From: Cheiracanthium punctorium
Taxonomy: Eukaryota; Arthropoda; Arachnida; Araneae; Cheiracanthiidae
Reading direction: 5' to 3'
NCBI GenBank assembly: GCA_038373885.1
Contig: JAWZYV010019913.1
Coordinates: 422,001-486,000, forward strand
DNA: 64,000 nucleotides
Numbering within the stretch: the first letter of the stretch is position 1; each line of letters opens with the position of its first letter. Below the pieces are notes generated by a model, which saw only the letters and a program-made list of their open reading frames with translations, did no database searches and was not told the origin of the DNA. A program made the translations under genes and the position numbers. This document shows positions 1-10,001 of this stretch, in pieces.

Positions 1-198
1 TTATATATAATTATGTATTATTATATATTTTGTAAAACTTTTTTAATAATATTAAATTTAAAAAATCAGATGGTAGGATACAGGTCCGACTGAATTTTAT
101 TTGACATTGCACTAGCTGCCAAATCCAAACTAAGCACCTCCATCTCGGTAACTAGCGTGGCTAAACAGGCTTAGCATTCTATAAAATTTCATTGCGTA

Positions 199-293
199 CT
201 CACATTTCTCAATCTCCCTCTATACTGAACACCCCCGTAATCTGAACACTTTTCCCTGGTCCCTTTAGTGTTCAGAATAGAGAGAGTCCACTG
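199..293. repeat. Tigger/pogo-like terminal fragment
   Basis: Read on the minus strand from position 293, the segment begins CAGTGGACTCTCTCTATT and contains CACTAAAGGGACC. This is the style of end used by pogo/Tigger elements of the Tc1/mariner superfamily. A TA follows at 294-295, as expected for their TSD. No matching opposite end is seen upstream before the window edge. Positions 1-198 show nothing recognisable and may be the interior of the same element. Confidence 0.5.
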
Positions 294-1140
294 TATATGG
301 CATTTTACATTTTGATTAAAGTATATTTTAAATTTTCATTAAAGTCAATATATATATGTAAGATTTTTAACATTTGGGGGGAAATTCGATCACGTTTGGG
401 AGAAAATGTCTCAGAACAGAAATACTGGACACTGGATGCATAAAAGACAGTCATGCATAGTTGTCATACGAACAGTAGCGACGGCTCTGTATATGGGATA
501 GTCTGAACCAGAAGATTAAGAATGGTTGTATTCCAAAGATTCTTACTTGTTTTTTCTTTCTATTTGGATGTGTATAAATTTCTAAGAGACAATTTAATTA
601 TAATTACTGAGGTGAGAGATCTGTAACAGACTTCAAAAAGAACGGCTTTGGATAGTACACCCTTTTGCAAAAACACTGTTATTATACATATAATTGCTGG
701 GGGAAAATAAAGGGTGCTAACAAACAGCTGCACGTTCAATTACAAATTTAAGTTTTTTTTTAAACAAAAACACAGAGAACAAAAGAAAAACTACTGTGGG
801 AATCTATTAGGATGATACTTCAGAAAAAAGTAATAATAATATTTTTTTTACAAATACCCAGATTCGAATACATATTAATTATTGTATCCCCAGTTTTATC
901 TATGATATGTAGCATACGTTTTTCAGATGAAAAATAATAAATATGCTTTGTTAGTTTTTCATATTTTTCAAACAATAGTATCAATTTACATCTGCTTTGA
1001 AAATGTTAATCTTGGCAAGAATTCGTTCTATATTGCTTAGCCTCTTCCGGTAATACTTAATAATGAAAAATTGTGCATGAAATAACCATTTATTTTTTAT
1101 TAAAAAAATTGCTTGGTTTTATAATTCTTACATATTGTTA
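294..1140. other. AT-rich stretch, nothing recognised
   Basis: No ORF, TIR pair or clear repeat is visible. It contains short A and T runs, for example around 745-760 and 838-850. Confidence 0.5.
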
Positions 1141-1230
1141 ATTAAAATTAGAGTCGAATCCGCTTAATGTAATATCGGTTAAAGGAATTTTCCGATTAAT
1201 GTAACAAATTTTCAGAGTGTACACCAAATC
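1141..1230. repeat. Possible pogo/Tigger-like end fragment
   Basis: GTCGAATCCGCTTAATGT followed by ATCGGTTAAAGGAATTTTCC resembles the terminal style of Tigger-type elements, which also appears at 42112. No partner end was found, so this is a degraded single end at best. Confidence 0.3.
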
Positions 1231-1903
1231 ATAGTAATTTGTATATGTGATCTCGAATAATGGACTATATCGTCCTTTAGAATAATTTTTCACGGCAAAA
1301 TGGCACGAAGCTAGCTAGACTCTATATATGGATATAACTGTAATGAAATACCACTGACTAACAATTTGGCGTACCAAGAAATTCTCAGGTAAACAAGAGC
1401 TGATAATCGATCCGTGACATTAACGTTAATTAATAAAAGTGTTTCCGGATTCAATACAATGGAATTTTAAAACCAAATTCATTATCTTTATTCCAGTGAC
1501 TTGAGTCGCTTGACCGGAGTATCCAACCTTTACGCAACATATTTAATCACTTCGTTTATAAACAGTATGATTTTAAAATATTTTTTCAAGTTAGCAACCA
1601 GCTTACCCGGCAAACTCAATGCTATAATCTAAGTTGAAAATTACTGTTTACAAAAAATGGTTAATTATATTTCGGAAAGGTTGTAGACTGAGCGACGAGT
1701 ATGGCTCGTCTTTGAACTGTGTGGCATAAAAAGCGAAAGGCGAGCAATACTCGTCATTTTACAGTAAGGGATTGAGTTGAAATATTCCATGATTAAACCG
1801 AAAAATAAAATATCCTTTTGTAAATTTTTCATATGTGTAATTTCGATCATCCAAATTTATGAACTAAAATGGCGATGAAAATTGCAGTTTGAGTGTTCTG
1901 AAA
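1231..1903. other. Intergenic, one small palindromic patch
   Basis: No gene is visible. Around 1694-1755 there are two short arms, GACGAGTATGGCTCGTC and GGCGAGCAATACTCGTC, which could form small hairpins. Otherwise the stretch is AT-rich and unassigned. Confidence 0.4.
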
Positions 1904-2262
1904 ATGTGTCCGACAGCAGATTGGGCGATCTAACTCTCCTATTAGAACACCGAAGGTGGAGTAACGCCGGCTTGGCCAGTACTCGGGATGGGGAACTCCT
2001 CTCTCGACCGAGTCTACTGCGGATCATGTACGCTAAAGGGAGCTGGTGCACGTCAAATATCCTTCATATTCAAACGATACCTCTGGGGGTGCCAATCGAC
2101 GTGCTAAGTCTCTCATCTGGAATTGATTCAAAATTAGGAGACCACTCACAGGGGCAATGTTGGTCTGCCTACTAGGCGCTCCCATAAAGAAATGACCATC
2201 CCTCGTAGCGGTCAACCCTATAAGTAGGGCTCTGACCCAGCCATTAGAAAGAAAAAAAGTGT
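1904..2262 (+). repeat. SINE-like family A, copy 1
   Basis: This segment aligns by eye with 28738-29384 once the two insertions there are removed. Shared blocks include CCGGCTTGGCCAG, ACCTCTGG..GTGCC, CTCTCATCTGGAAT and AGGAGA.CACTCACAGGGG. The other copy starts with a tRNA-like A-box (GTGGCCTAGTCGC), which suggests a tRNA-derived SINE. An A-rich tail lies at about 2247-2258. Boundaries are approximate and no TSD was identified. The ORFs that overlap it on both strands are incidental. Confidence 0.55.
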
Positions 2263-2975
2263 CCTAAAAACGTCCCTCAAAGTTTGGAAGATTTGTGTCC
2301 TGAAAAATATGTTTCCTTACTACTACCCCTGTATATAAAATTGCAACGGCAGTTTTGGTACGAATCTATTATGTAAACAGCATTTACATTTTTATTCTCA
2401 CCTTTTATTTCTTATTTAATATTTTAAGATAAATGCATTCTAATATCAGCACATCAACAATTAAAACTTATTTGCGAGAATACACAATGGAAAGATAGAC
2501 TAGATAGAAGCAATACAAAGAGTTTCCTTCTGAAGGGCAAACTTGACATTGAAAATGTAGAAGACTCTCGTAGAAAAATTAGCATCCTATAATCTATTAT
2601 TTTATTCATTTATTTTTTTGTCCGCTGTTATGCATCATTTAGAACGACTGTGTTCTTGATTTCAAACGCTAAACACGGAGACAGATTTGCAACCTTGAAA
2701 ATTTCTTCCCAAGACTTATCTATAATCATACATTGTATGTTCGGCCAGACCTCATGCAATTTTGCCTTGCTATAAATAAATTCACCCACACAGCGTTAAG
2801 ATTTGAAATGATATGAGATGCTGGAGACACTGTAACTGGAATACGTACTGGATTTCCATGATTCTTGAAGCATCGTCCATCATTCTCTATAACGCTTAAT
2901 ATACAATTTTTGTCATGCGTCATACAATGGGTAAATGGCTACACAGTGTGCCTGTTCAAGTCCTTTATCACCCCA
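2263..2975. other. Unassigned intergenic DNA
   Basis: Moderately AT-rich, with no repeat ends or coding signal. The only short ORFs lack any family resemblance. Confidence 0.45.
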
Positions 2976-2979
2976 TTAA

Positions 2980-3252
2980 CCCTTTGAGGCGCAGCCCTTT
3001 CCCAATGCTGAAAAAAAGGGAGTCGTTGCCATCGCTCGACTTAACTACCAGCAAGATGGCGGACGATCGAAACATTCATCGCATGCCACAGATCTAGAGA
3101 TCCTTTTTTGACGACAGCAGGCTGTGCCGGCACAGCTAGCTGCGTCATTTTAATTCTAAATTACGGTTGCCACATAAATACAGAAAATTTTCATGGTAAC
3201 TGCAAATGTTTAACTATCGCCACTTTGGCGAGAGCCGGGGCGTTAAAGTAGG
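2980..3252. mobile_element. piggyBac-like hairpin MITE, variant copy
   Basis: TTAA at 2976-2979 is followed by CCCTTTGAGGCGCAGCCC, the same end as the copy at 60329. The interior shares CCAATGCTGAAAAAA, CTACCAGCAAGATGGCGGAC and CACAGATCTAGAGA with the family. After about 3140 it diverges from the other copies. It ends near GGGGCGTTAAAG, a degraded version of the family end CGCGTTAAAGGG. The right TTAA is not preserved, so the 3' limit is approximate. Confidence 0.6.
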
Positions 3253-3520
3253 AATCAACCCAAGAAAGACAAACACGGAACACTCATGGATTATGATGCA
3301 CATTCGAAACAATATTTAAAACGGCGAAGCATAGTTGTGATATACTTGGTGAAGATTGTAAAATAATTTTAGTGGGCGATTTTAAGATAGATTTCGATTT
3401 TAAAGATGGGTTTTATGAAACAAGGAAGAAAAATACGGCACACTCATGAATAATGATACACTTTTCAACTTAACGGAATAATGAAGAAAAATAGGGACGA
3501 CACATAAATTATGGTACTCT
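3253..3520. repeat. Degenerate tandem of an ACACTCATG-type unit
   Basis: Three diverged units carry related cores: ACGGAACACTCATGGATTAT, ACGGCACACTCATGAATAAT and GGGACGACACATAAATTAT. They begin near 3275, 3432 and 3490. Spacing is irregular, so this may be old duplication instead of a regular satellite. Confidence 0.35.
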
Positions 3521-4069
3521 TTTAATATATAACACTTAAGTGCGTATTTAAAATCTGAAAATGTTTCAGATTTTCTTCCTTTTTTTTTTTTTTTTTTTTT
3601 TTGAGAAATCGCCGAATCTTAATGATATCCAATGGGAACTTTAATAATGATTCAAAATTTGCAGTATAATTAACCGATTTACATAAAACAAAATGCAGTC
3701 TTTGATTATCTAATACGTAGAACATTAATTAGATGAGAATACTAATTTAGAATGGGAATAATTTTTCGTTACGGTGAAGTAATTTGAAGTCTTTTTTTTT
3801 ATGGTGTTTGTTGCAACGGTCTCTTTCATTCTATATCCCACATACTGTTTGTTCTCAGAATTTCGTTAGCGAATTTTACAAATGCCTTTGGAATATTCGC
3901 AGCTATTGGGAAAACCTGGCAAGAGCAGTAAAAGGTTCTCTTTTTTTATTCTGTAATGATATGCAAGAAAGAAACGGCAAAATATTAACAAAATTTTCAC
4001 TAAAACGAACATGTTTTGATGAGGGCAGCAGTCGAATATCCTACTGTGAAAAGTACACGGTAGTTAGGG

Positions 4070-4100
<31 letters not shown>

Positions 4101-4720
4101 ATTTAACTAAGAAGTTAAGGTACGTTCTGTTTACGCTCCATGCCATGCACTGGGAAAAAAAGTACTGTGGATTAAACATACACATTTGTAGTTGAAATGC
4201 GATTTTAAAAAAAAGTAAATAAATGTAATTTTTATACTTTTTTTTTTTTTTTTAAGATTGAAACAAATAGGTAAATTCGTATAAAAATTAAGTAAGATTT
4301 CATGTTTACGCCAGAAGCCGTATACTGAAATCGCCTTAAAATATTTCAATTTCCTTTATACAGCACATTACTAAGACATCTGCGCAATGAACTAAAGATT
4401 TTTTGATATTCCTTAAATTAATTTAAATTGTATAAATATGTTAAATTGCATAGAAATCATGATTTTAAAAAATCGTTTGCTTAAATGTAAAGAAACTCCT
4501 GTAAAATCATCAAATTTATTGACAAAATTCTAGTAGTAATTCATAGTCAGGAATGCATATAGAGCAATATAGAAAAATTGTGTACAAATATCTCTAAAAC
4601 TGTTGGAGAATCAGCTTTCTCTTGTGGAAAAAAAAAATAGAAAATAGCTTTTCAGAAAACGCACTTAAAAGATTTTACTTTAAAGAAACACAATGTTCTA
4701 CTTGTTTGGCTGTAAATTCG
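3521..4720. repeat. Low-complexity region with long poly-T and poly-A tracts
   Basis: It holds a T23 run at 3580-3602, an A30 run at 4070-4099 and a T run near 4240-4254. The 108-aa plus-strand ORF across the A30 tract ends in poly-lysine and is not a credible gene. No transposon ends were recognised. The A30 tract could be a retroposon tail, but no body is identifiable upstream. Confidence 0.5.
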
Positions 4721-4726
4721 TTTCTA

Positions 4727-4800
4727 CTGTGTTTACTCGCATAATAGTCGCACATTTTTTGCCAATTTTTCATTGCGAAAGTCTAGGTGCAATGATTAGG
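4727..4800. repeat. DNA-transposon-like end, TTTACTCGC family
   Basis: GTGTTTACTCGCATAATAGT lies here. The same end occurs inverted at 8481-8511, where the minus strand reads GTGTTTACTCGCGTAATAAT. The shared end suggests a transposon family, but I cannot assign a superfamily and see no paired end for this copy. Confidence 0.4.
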
Positions 4801-5349
4801 CGGGGAAATCTACTACACAATACTGTCACTCTAACGCTAAAACATTATTGGTATAAAAAAATACATTATAATAAAATTAGTAACTTGCCAATTGTTTCCA
4901 AATGTGCTGTTTATTAAACAATCTTTTATCCGTTGCACACACAAAAAACGAATTTTTCTTTTAATGGTAATATTTTTAATGACATGAAATTTACAAATAA
5001 TCTTTGTGAAAATTTTGACAAAAAATTCTAATTGCATATACGCAATTCATAAAAATATCACTTTCACTGAAGGTATCAGTATCACTGAATCGGTGTCTGA
5101 AAAATCTCCGTCATTCTGTAAAATGTCCGTCCAATGCGTTGGTCTGTTTTCTTAAAACTTTTTGAAATTATACCTCTTGTTATTTAAGTCCAGCTTTGAA
5201 ATATCCAAGAACACATTGGTTCCAGGGATGGATGTATAATAAGGTGTTAGCTAAGATTCTTTTTTCTGTAACTTATATACGTGCAAACCTCAGTAAATTT
5301 AAGAGTACGTGCGTACATTCCTTTAGCAGCGACCATTGAGAATGTGAAT
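4801..5349. other. AT-rich unassigned DNA
   Basis: No coding signal, tandem array or TIR pair was seen. Confidence 0.45.
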
Positions 5350-5395
5350 GAGAGTGACAGAACAGATGAATCCATTCATCTGTTCTGTCACTCTC
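5350..5395. repeat. Perfect 21-nt inverted repeat with 4-nt loop
   Basis: The arm at 5350-5370 (starting GAGAGTGACAGAACAGAT) is the exact reverse complement of 5375-5395. The 4-nt spacer is TCCA. The palindrome could extrude as a cruciform or form an RNA hairpin. A diverged, truncated echo of the arm (CTGTCTCTGTCACTCT) follows directly. Confidence 0.85.
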
Positions 5396-5480
5396 ACTGT
5401 CTCTGTCACTCTAGTACGAGCACTGGGGAGAGTGCAGCTGATGATGATCTATTTTCTGTATGAAGGTCGAAACTGTGATT

Positions 5481-6073
5481 CAGTGGCGTAGCCATAAATA
5501 TTTCATGGGGGGGGGGGGTTATGACTGCTGCAACTCACATATATGTATTAGAGATGAGACGGGCTCAGCCCGAGCCCGAAAGCCCGAGCCCGAGCCCGGG
5601 CCCGACTCGGCCTCGGGCTCTGTAATTCACTATTGCGTTCGGGCTCGGGCGGGCTCGGGCTCGTGAAAAATTTCTTCTTTGTTGAACATACTCCTTGAAA
5701 CAGATTTTAAAAAGTGATTCATGGGATAAATAGACGTACTTATTTCAAAAAATAGCGGCACGGGGGACTAGAAGGTGTGTGAAGCTCCAAAATTTATAGT
5801 ATCCTCTTAATGAAGTAGTTAATTTTATTTGTCTTTAGCTGAAATTTCGGGCTCGGGCGGGCTCGGGCTCCAACTTTAATAATATTGCTCGGGCTCGGGC
5901 GGGCTCGGATTAAAAGTCTTCGGGCTCGGGCTTCAAAAAATGAGCCCGAACTCATCTCTAATATGTATACGAGTGTGTGATAAGGGAGTGAAGAATATAC
6001 ATTTTGCAAAAATTCCTCGTGAGGGGGGGGGTTGTAACCCCTCTATCCCCCCCCTCGCTTGGCTACGTCACCT
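5481..6073. mobile_element. hAT-like MITE, GGCGTAGCC family, with nested insert
   Basis: The left end is CAGTGGCGTAGCC and the right end is GGCTACGTCACCT, an imperfect inverted pair. The flanking 8-bp repeats are CTGTGATT (5473-5480) and CTGCGATT (6074-6081), matching at 7 of 8. The YARNG start and 8-bp TSD fit hAT elements. G-runs lie inside both ends. A second element (5549-5960) interrupts it. Sister copies are at 29067-29241 and 61887-62059, and all are non-coding. Confidence 0.8.
5549..5960. mobile_element. Nested hAT-like element rich in GAGCCC/GGGCTC
   Basis: The ends TAGAGATGAG and CTCATCTCTA are exact inverted repeats. The element is flanked by a perfect 8-bp TSD, ATATGTAT (5541-5548 and 5961-5968), that lies inside the GGCGTAGCC-family element. 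The interior carries many CGGGCTC/GAGCCCG hexamer-like repeats, so it is strikingly GC-rich for this window. TIR start and TSD length fit hAT. It is non-coding, and the small ORFs reading arginine/proline repeats are artefacts of the hexamers. Confidence 0.88.
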
Positions 6074-6081
6074 CTGCGATT

Positions 6082-7542
6082 TTTATGGTTACTTCCCACA
6101 CATCGGCACGCCAAGAGATCGCCAACAATTTCACCCCCTTTTCAAGAACGATCAGTGCGTGACCCTGCAGATCTAGACTCACGGAAAATATCACGAGGAT
6201 GGCCCCCGTTCTAAAGTCGGGATGGCAAAAGCGGGAAGATAGCAACCCATAAATTACTCCAGCCAGTGTCATTCGGAGATGTCTAGCAAGGGTATAATAA
6301 GAGTTCCTTTATCAGCAGCAATAATTAAAACTTGTCTTTAGAAAAATATTTTAAAACGCTAGAAGCATCGCACTTACTATCGCTTGTTTTGAAAAAAAAA
6401 ATATATAATAATAATAATAATATTTTATTCTTTTTTTTTCACGATTTTAAAATTCGCTAATTTTAATTTAAAATGCGTGCGCTCACTGTCTCAGGAAGGA
6501 AGGAAAAAAAGAAAAGAAGGGAAATTTGAAGGAAAAAAATTGCGTTAACTATTTACATATATTTACCTCAAAATTTACTTATTCGTTTTAGTTGTGGACG
6601 CAGGATCTTATTTTAGGCTGTGTATTCGGAGCACGTGACATGGCGCTTCCATTTTATAGTTGTCCTAGAAACTGCACAGATAGTATCAAAAAGCACGTAC
6701 TAAAATAATCTTTCACACATTATGAAGGTTTAATTTCTACCTGAAAATCAAAGTAAATTATCTGAATATTTTAATTGAATCCAACAAATTATTCGAAGAG
6801 TTTAGTTTCATAAATTGACATTTATTTTCCTATTTTATAAAGATAGTTGCAAGTTATGCATAAATGTATAAATTTAATAATATCTGATGCTAATAACTAA
6901 TAAGTAGTTCGAAAAATCCTCTAAAGTTTTAGACATTCTAAAATTTAAACTTTTGGTCAGAGAAAAGAGAAAATTATTATTATTTTTTTTTTTTCGGAAA
7001 CATATATGGTAATTTAATGTGTTCTCTTGAGTATTTGTAGAGCCTGAAATATTTGACCCATTAACCGTATATAGAACATTGTAAAACTAAAATTAAAAAA
7101 AAAAAAACCTGTTAAATTCTTTTTAAAAGCATTTTCTTAAATTCATGTTAAATATTTTTTGCAATTCCCCTACAGAACTCTTCAGCAATGTGACACAAGC
7201 GTTTAAAAGTTTAATGTTAAGAAAATCTTCATGCACGGGTGATTTGTGAAACGTAAATTAATTTCATTTAAGTAATATTCCACAACAATTTTTTTTTCGG
7301 GGTTTCCCGCAAGTACCCTACAGAGGGTGTTCACACATTTTTGTAACGATTTTGCAAAGATATATATAGAAATAAATATAAGAATTTTATTTTCTAATGT
7401 GTTCAGTCTGATAGCCCTTTCTTTGAACCATCATATTACATCTTGATTTCAAAGATGAAAGTCCTTTTCTTAAAACATCAAGGCTGATATTGTTCCACTC
7501 CACCATCACAATCTTGTAGTAATATAATCTTTTGTAGTAATA
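6082..7542. other. AT-rich intergenic stretch
   Basis: It contains an (ATA)n microsatellite at about 6403-6425 and short A/T runs. A 40-bp patch at 6600-6660 is richer in GC. No paired transposon ends or coding signal was found. Confidence 0.45.
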
Positions 7543-7553
7543 TATGAATGTAT

Positions 7554-7790
7554 CTTGTGTTTGCGTGATTATGGCAACGCTTTACTAGGGCAATCTGCCA
7601 AGGATGGGAAGGTGCCTTGGTAGGAGAACTTTCTAAGGGGTTCTAAAGCGTATTCACGTTACATCTGGAAAAAACCTACCAAAAATCCAGACTGTTAGAT
7701 GGACAGCTGCTCGATGGGACCCGATCCCGGGACCTTCACTCTTCGGCAGTCTACCATTTTCAGTGACATAACTACTGTGCGATGGTAAGG
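7554..7790 (-). repeat. SINE family B copy (minus strand)
   Basis: It matches 54153-54381 and 58880-59103 by eye, with shared blocks ATCTGCCAAGGA, CCTTGGTAGGA, TTCTAA.GCGTATT..CGTTACA and CCAGAC.GTTAGA. In the 59-kb copy the minus strand starts with the tRNA-like A-box TGGCCCAGTGGATAAG. Flanking near-repeats TATGAATGTAT (left) and TATAAATGTAT (right) are a likely TSD with one mismatch. Confidence 0.65.
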
Positions 7791-8039
7791 CTATAAATGT
7801 ATTTTAAAGTAGAAATATAATTCAACTCATCTTCGTTTAGAAATATATTTAATTTTATATTTCAATTCCATTCATTATCACTGAAAAATAACGTTCAATA
7901 AATACTTGTCACACATTTTTGCTTTCATGTCTTTTAAGATGCAATTTATTCCAGGAAAAACTTATGTATATGTAAAAAAAAAAAAAAAAAAAAAGTTACT
8001 ATTACATTTGTTTGTTCATCTTAAAATACACTGGAATAA

Positions 8040-8239
8040 AATAAACTAGAAGTTTCTGTAGAAAATTTTACTTAATTGTTTTAGACGTATTTCGTATTTT
8101 GTATGTATTAAGAAAATAAATGTATTTTGTATTTTTTCAATTTAGAAAGCATTTTGTATTTTGTAATTTTTTGTGTTTGAATAAATGTAATTATATTTTG
8201 CATCGAAAATACATTTTTTATGTATTTTGCCCAACTCTG
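8040..8239. repeat. hAT-like end, TTGGGCAAAATAC family (truncated)
   Basis: Read on the minus strand from 8239 it begins CAGAGTTGGGCAAAATACAT and continues with repeated ATTTTGTATTTTG-like words. This is a common style of animal hAT-derived MITE. The opposite end is not seen, so the left limit is approximate. Positions 7802-8039 between this and the SINE hold only AT-rich DNA with an A-run at 7975-7994. Confidence 0.5.
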
Positions 8240-8511
8240 CTTCTGTAGTTGCTTTCAAAGAGCATTGCAGAGCAAGCAGTAATTATTTTTATTTCCAACG
8301 GAGGGGAGAGTATGAGGGAGCGTCCTCTAAGTGAAACTGTACTCCCCCTCTCTAAACAACGGGGGATGAGAGGGAGAAAAGCAATAAACTTTAGGTTTAC
8401 CATTGCCGATCTCTGGGAAGATAGGGATTTGGTTACGGGGAAACATTTTGACGATTTTTTTTTTCTCTCCTTCAAAACGGGGGTGCGATTATTACGCGAG
8501 TAAACACGGTA
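8240..8511. repeat. Transposon-like segment ending in the TTTACTCGC terminus
   Basis: The minus strand from 8511 reads GTGTTTACTCGCGTAATAAT followed by CGCACCCCCGTTTTG, the same end as at 4727. The segment contains overlapping ORFs of 119 aa (minus) and 84 aa (plus) with no recognisable motif. Both are probably chance readings of repeat DNA. Confidence 0.4.
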
Positions 8512-8854
8512 ATTACCGCACAAACAAAAATAATAATGTTTTAGAAACCTTAAATTTCCCTCGATAAATTGCGACAAAAAATAATATACTAATATAGAAA
8601 AAAAAGGTTAAATTCGATTATTTTGTGAAAAATGGCCATTTTAACATAGGCAGATACCTTAAATAACAGCAAATGACACAAGAAACACCTCTAAAAAGGA
8701 GAAAATAAAAATCAACGGACTAATTTATATGAATTTATATGCTTATTTTTAGTACAGTAAAATTGAGTGAATCGCAGTATTCTTAAAAATACATAAAATG
8801 TAACTTTCTAAACATAAAATGCTTATGTTATAAGCCTAGATATTTATGAATCTT
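8512..8854. other. AT-rich unassigned DNA
   Basis: A short motif at about 8753-8775 (TACAGTAAAATTGAGTGAAT) faintly resembles a Tigger-type end but has no partner. Nothing else is seen. Confidence 0.4.
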
Positions 8855-8858
8855 TTAA

Positions 8859-9421
8859 CCCTTTAACGCGCAGTGTTCCCGCTCTGAGAACACTAAACTG
8901 GCAACAGTCAAAACTCTGACCTTTTGACTGTTGCCAGTCACGAAGAATGGATTTGATTTCTATAAAAATAGTTGCGGGTGACATAGCTCCACGAAAATCC
9001 TTTACTTTTTAACACGTTATTTCCCGTAAAAAAATGGTCACGATTATTTTTAACAGCACTGGCATCTGCTGAAAAATGGAAGAATGTCAGTACAGCTGGA
9101 CAGATTGCCCAATGCTGAAAAAAGGGCAGCCGTTGCCATCGCTCGACTTAACTACCAGCAAGATGGCGGACAATCGAAACGTTCATCGCGTGCCACAGAT
9201 CTAGAGACCCCTTTTTTGACAGCTGGCTGTGCTTTTGACAGCTGGCTGGCTGTGCCCCCAGCTGGCTGTGCGGCACAGCCAGCTGTCGTCAAAAAAAGGG
9301 TCTCTCGATCTGTGGCACGCGATGAACGTTTCGATCGTCCGCCATCTTGCTGGTAGTTAAGTCGAGCGATGGCAAAGGCTGCCCTTTTTTCAGCATTGGG
9401 AAAGGGTTGCGCTTCAATGGG
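8859..9421. mobile_element. piggyBac-like hairpin MITE
   Basis: It is flanked by TTAA at 8855-8858 and 9422-9425, with ends CCCTTTAACGCGC and GCGCTTCAATGGG, which fit piggyBac TIR and target rules. Much of the interior is a long inverted repeat. The block with AATGCTGAAAAAAGGGCAG, CCAGCAAGATGGCGGAC and GTGCCACAGATCTAGAGAC at 9109-9215 is repeated in reverse complement at 9295-9405, around a centre rich in CAGCTGGCTGTG. It has no transposase. ORFs on both strands come from the palindrome. Confidence 0.88.
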
Positions 9422-9425
9422 TTAA

Positions 9426-9630
9426 CCCTTTCACGTCTGATTAAATACTTTCTCCCTGAAATTTTTTTTATCATTCTTTTGATAGTAGAAATTAAATTAG
9501 TAATTAAAAAAATCCCGATTATTAAATTTTAGAGAAAAACTGCTTTCTTCCCCCCTCAAATTAGGACATCTATCCTGTATAGGTGATTTTTGTGTCCTCA
9601 ATTGTGGACGCACGGTCTGTTCTGAAAGTG
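9426..9630. mobile_element. Second piggyBac-like MITE sharing a TTAA
   Basis: It begins CCCTTTCACGTCTG directly after TTAA 9422-9425, which is also the right target site of the previous element. It ends GTTCTGAAAGTG before TTAA 9631-9634. The ends are imperfect inverted repeats. The 205-bp interior is unrelated to the hairpin family. Confidence 0.65.
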
Positions 9631-9725
9631 TTAAAGAAGCTTCATATAAATATTCTGGTTGCTTTTTAAGTATTTATTAAGGTACAATAATTTTAATACT
9701 GGATAACTATACTTTCAAAACTTCT

Positions 9726-9957
9726 TTGCAGACCAGATTGTATGGTAGATAAAGCACGGTACTACGGTTCCGGGTTCAACTCCTGGCGGTCGGGGTTCGA
9801 ATCCCGACTGGGCGTGACTGTCATTGTGTCCATGCCTGAAGGCAACGTTGGCCCACCTACTAGTTGCCCCTATAGTAAAGTGACCAACAACTCCGGCCTT
9901 AGTAGTGGCCAAGGCAAAGGCCCCCAGGAAAAAAAAAAAGAAAGAAAAAGAAAAGCC
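9726..9957 (+). repeat. tRNA-derived SINE (family C) with 14-bp TSD
   Basis: The head contains an A-box-like TGGTAGATAAAGC and a perfect B-box GGTTCGAATCCC at 9796-9807, the internal RNA polymerase III promoter of tRNA-derived SINEs. The body ends in an A-rich tail (9929-9954). Exact 14-bp repeats CTTTCAAAACTTCT at 9712-9725 and 9958-9971 flank it and mark target-primed insertion. It is the cleanest SINE in the window and the only family C copy I recognise. Confidence 0.88.
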
Positions 9958-9971
9958 CTTTCAAAACTTCT

Positions 9972-10001
9972 CATGTCAAAACTTCTCATGTCAAAACTTC
10001 T
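9972..10001. repeat. Two tandem 15-bp units derived from the SINE TSD
   Basis: CATGTCAAAACTTCT occurs twice in a row immediately after the downstream TSD of the SINE. Each unit repeats 11 bases of that TSD. It looks like local slippage after insertion. Confidence 0.8.

Noticed and set aside
3784..4110. 108-codon plus ORF
   Set aside because: It ends in a poly-lysine stretch encoded by an A30 run and has no recognisable domain.
9084..9356. 90-codon ORF with repeated 'AIARLNYQQDGG' words
   Set aside because: The frame lies wholly within the palindromic MITE and recurs at 31627 and 60144 because the DNA is repeated, with no selection evident.
9790..9812. Possible functional tRNA gene (B-box GGTTCGAATCC)
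   Set aside because: No cloverleaf with a matching acceptor stem could be drawn. The A-rich tail and 14-bp TSD show it is a SINE.
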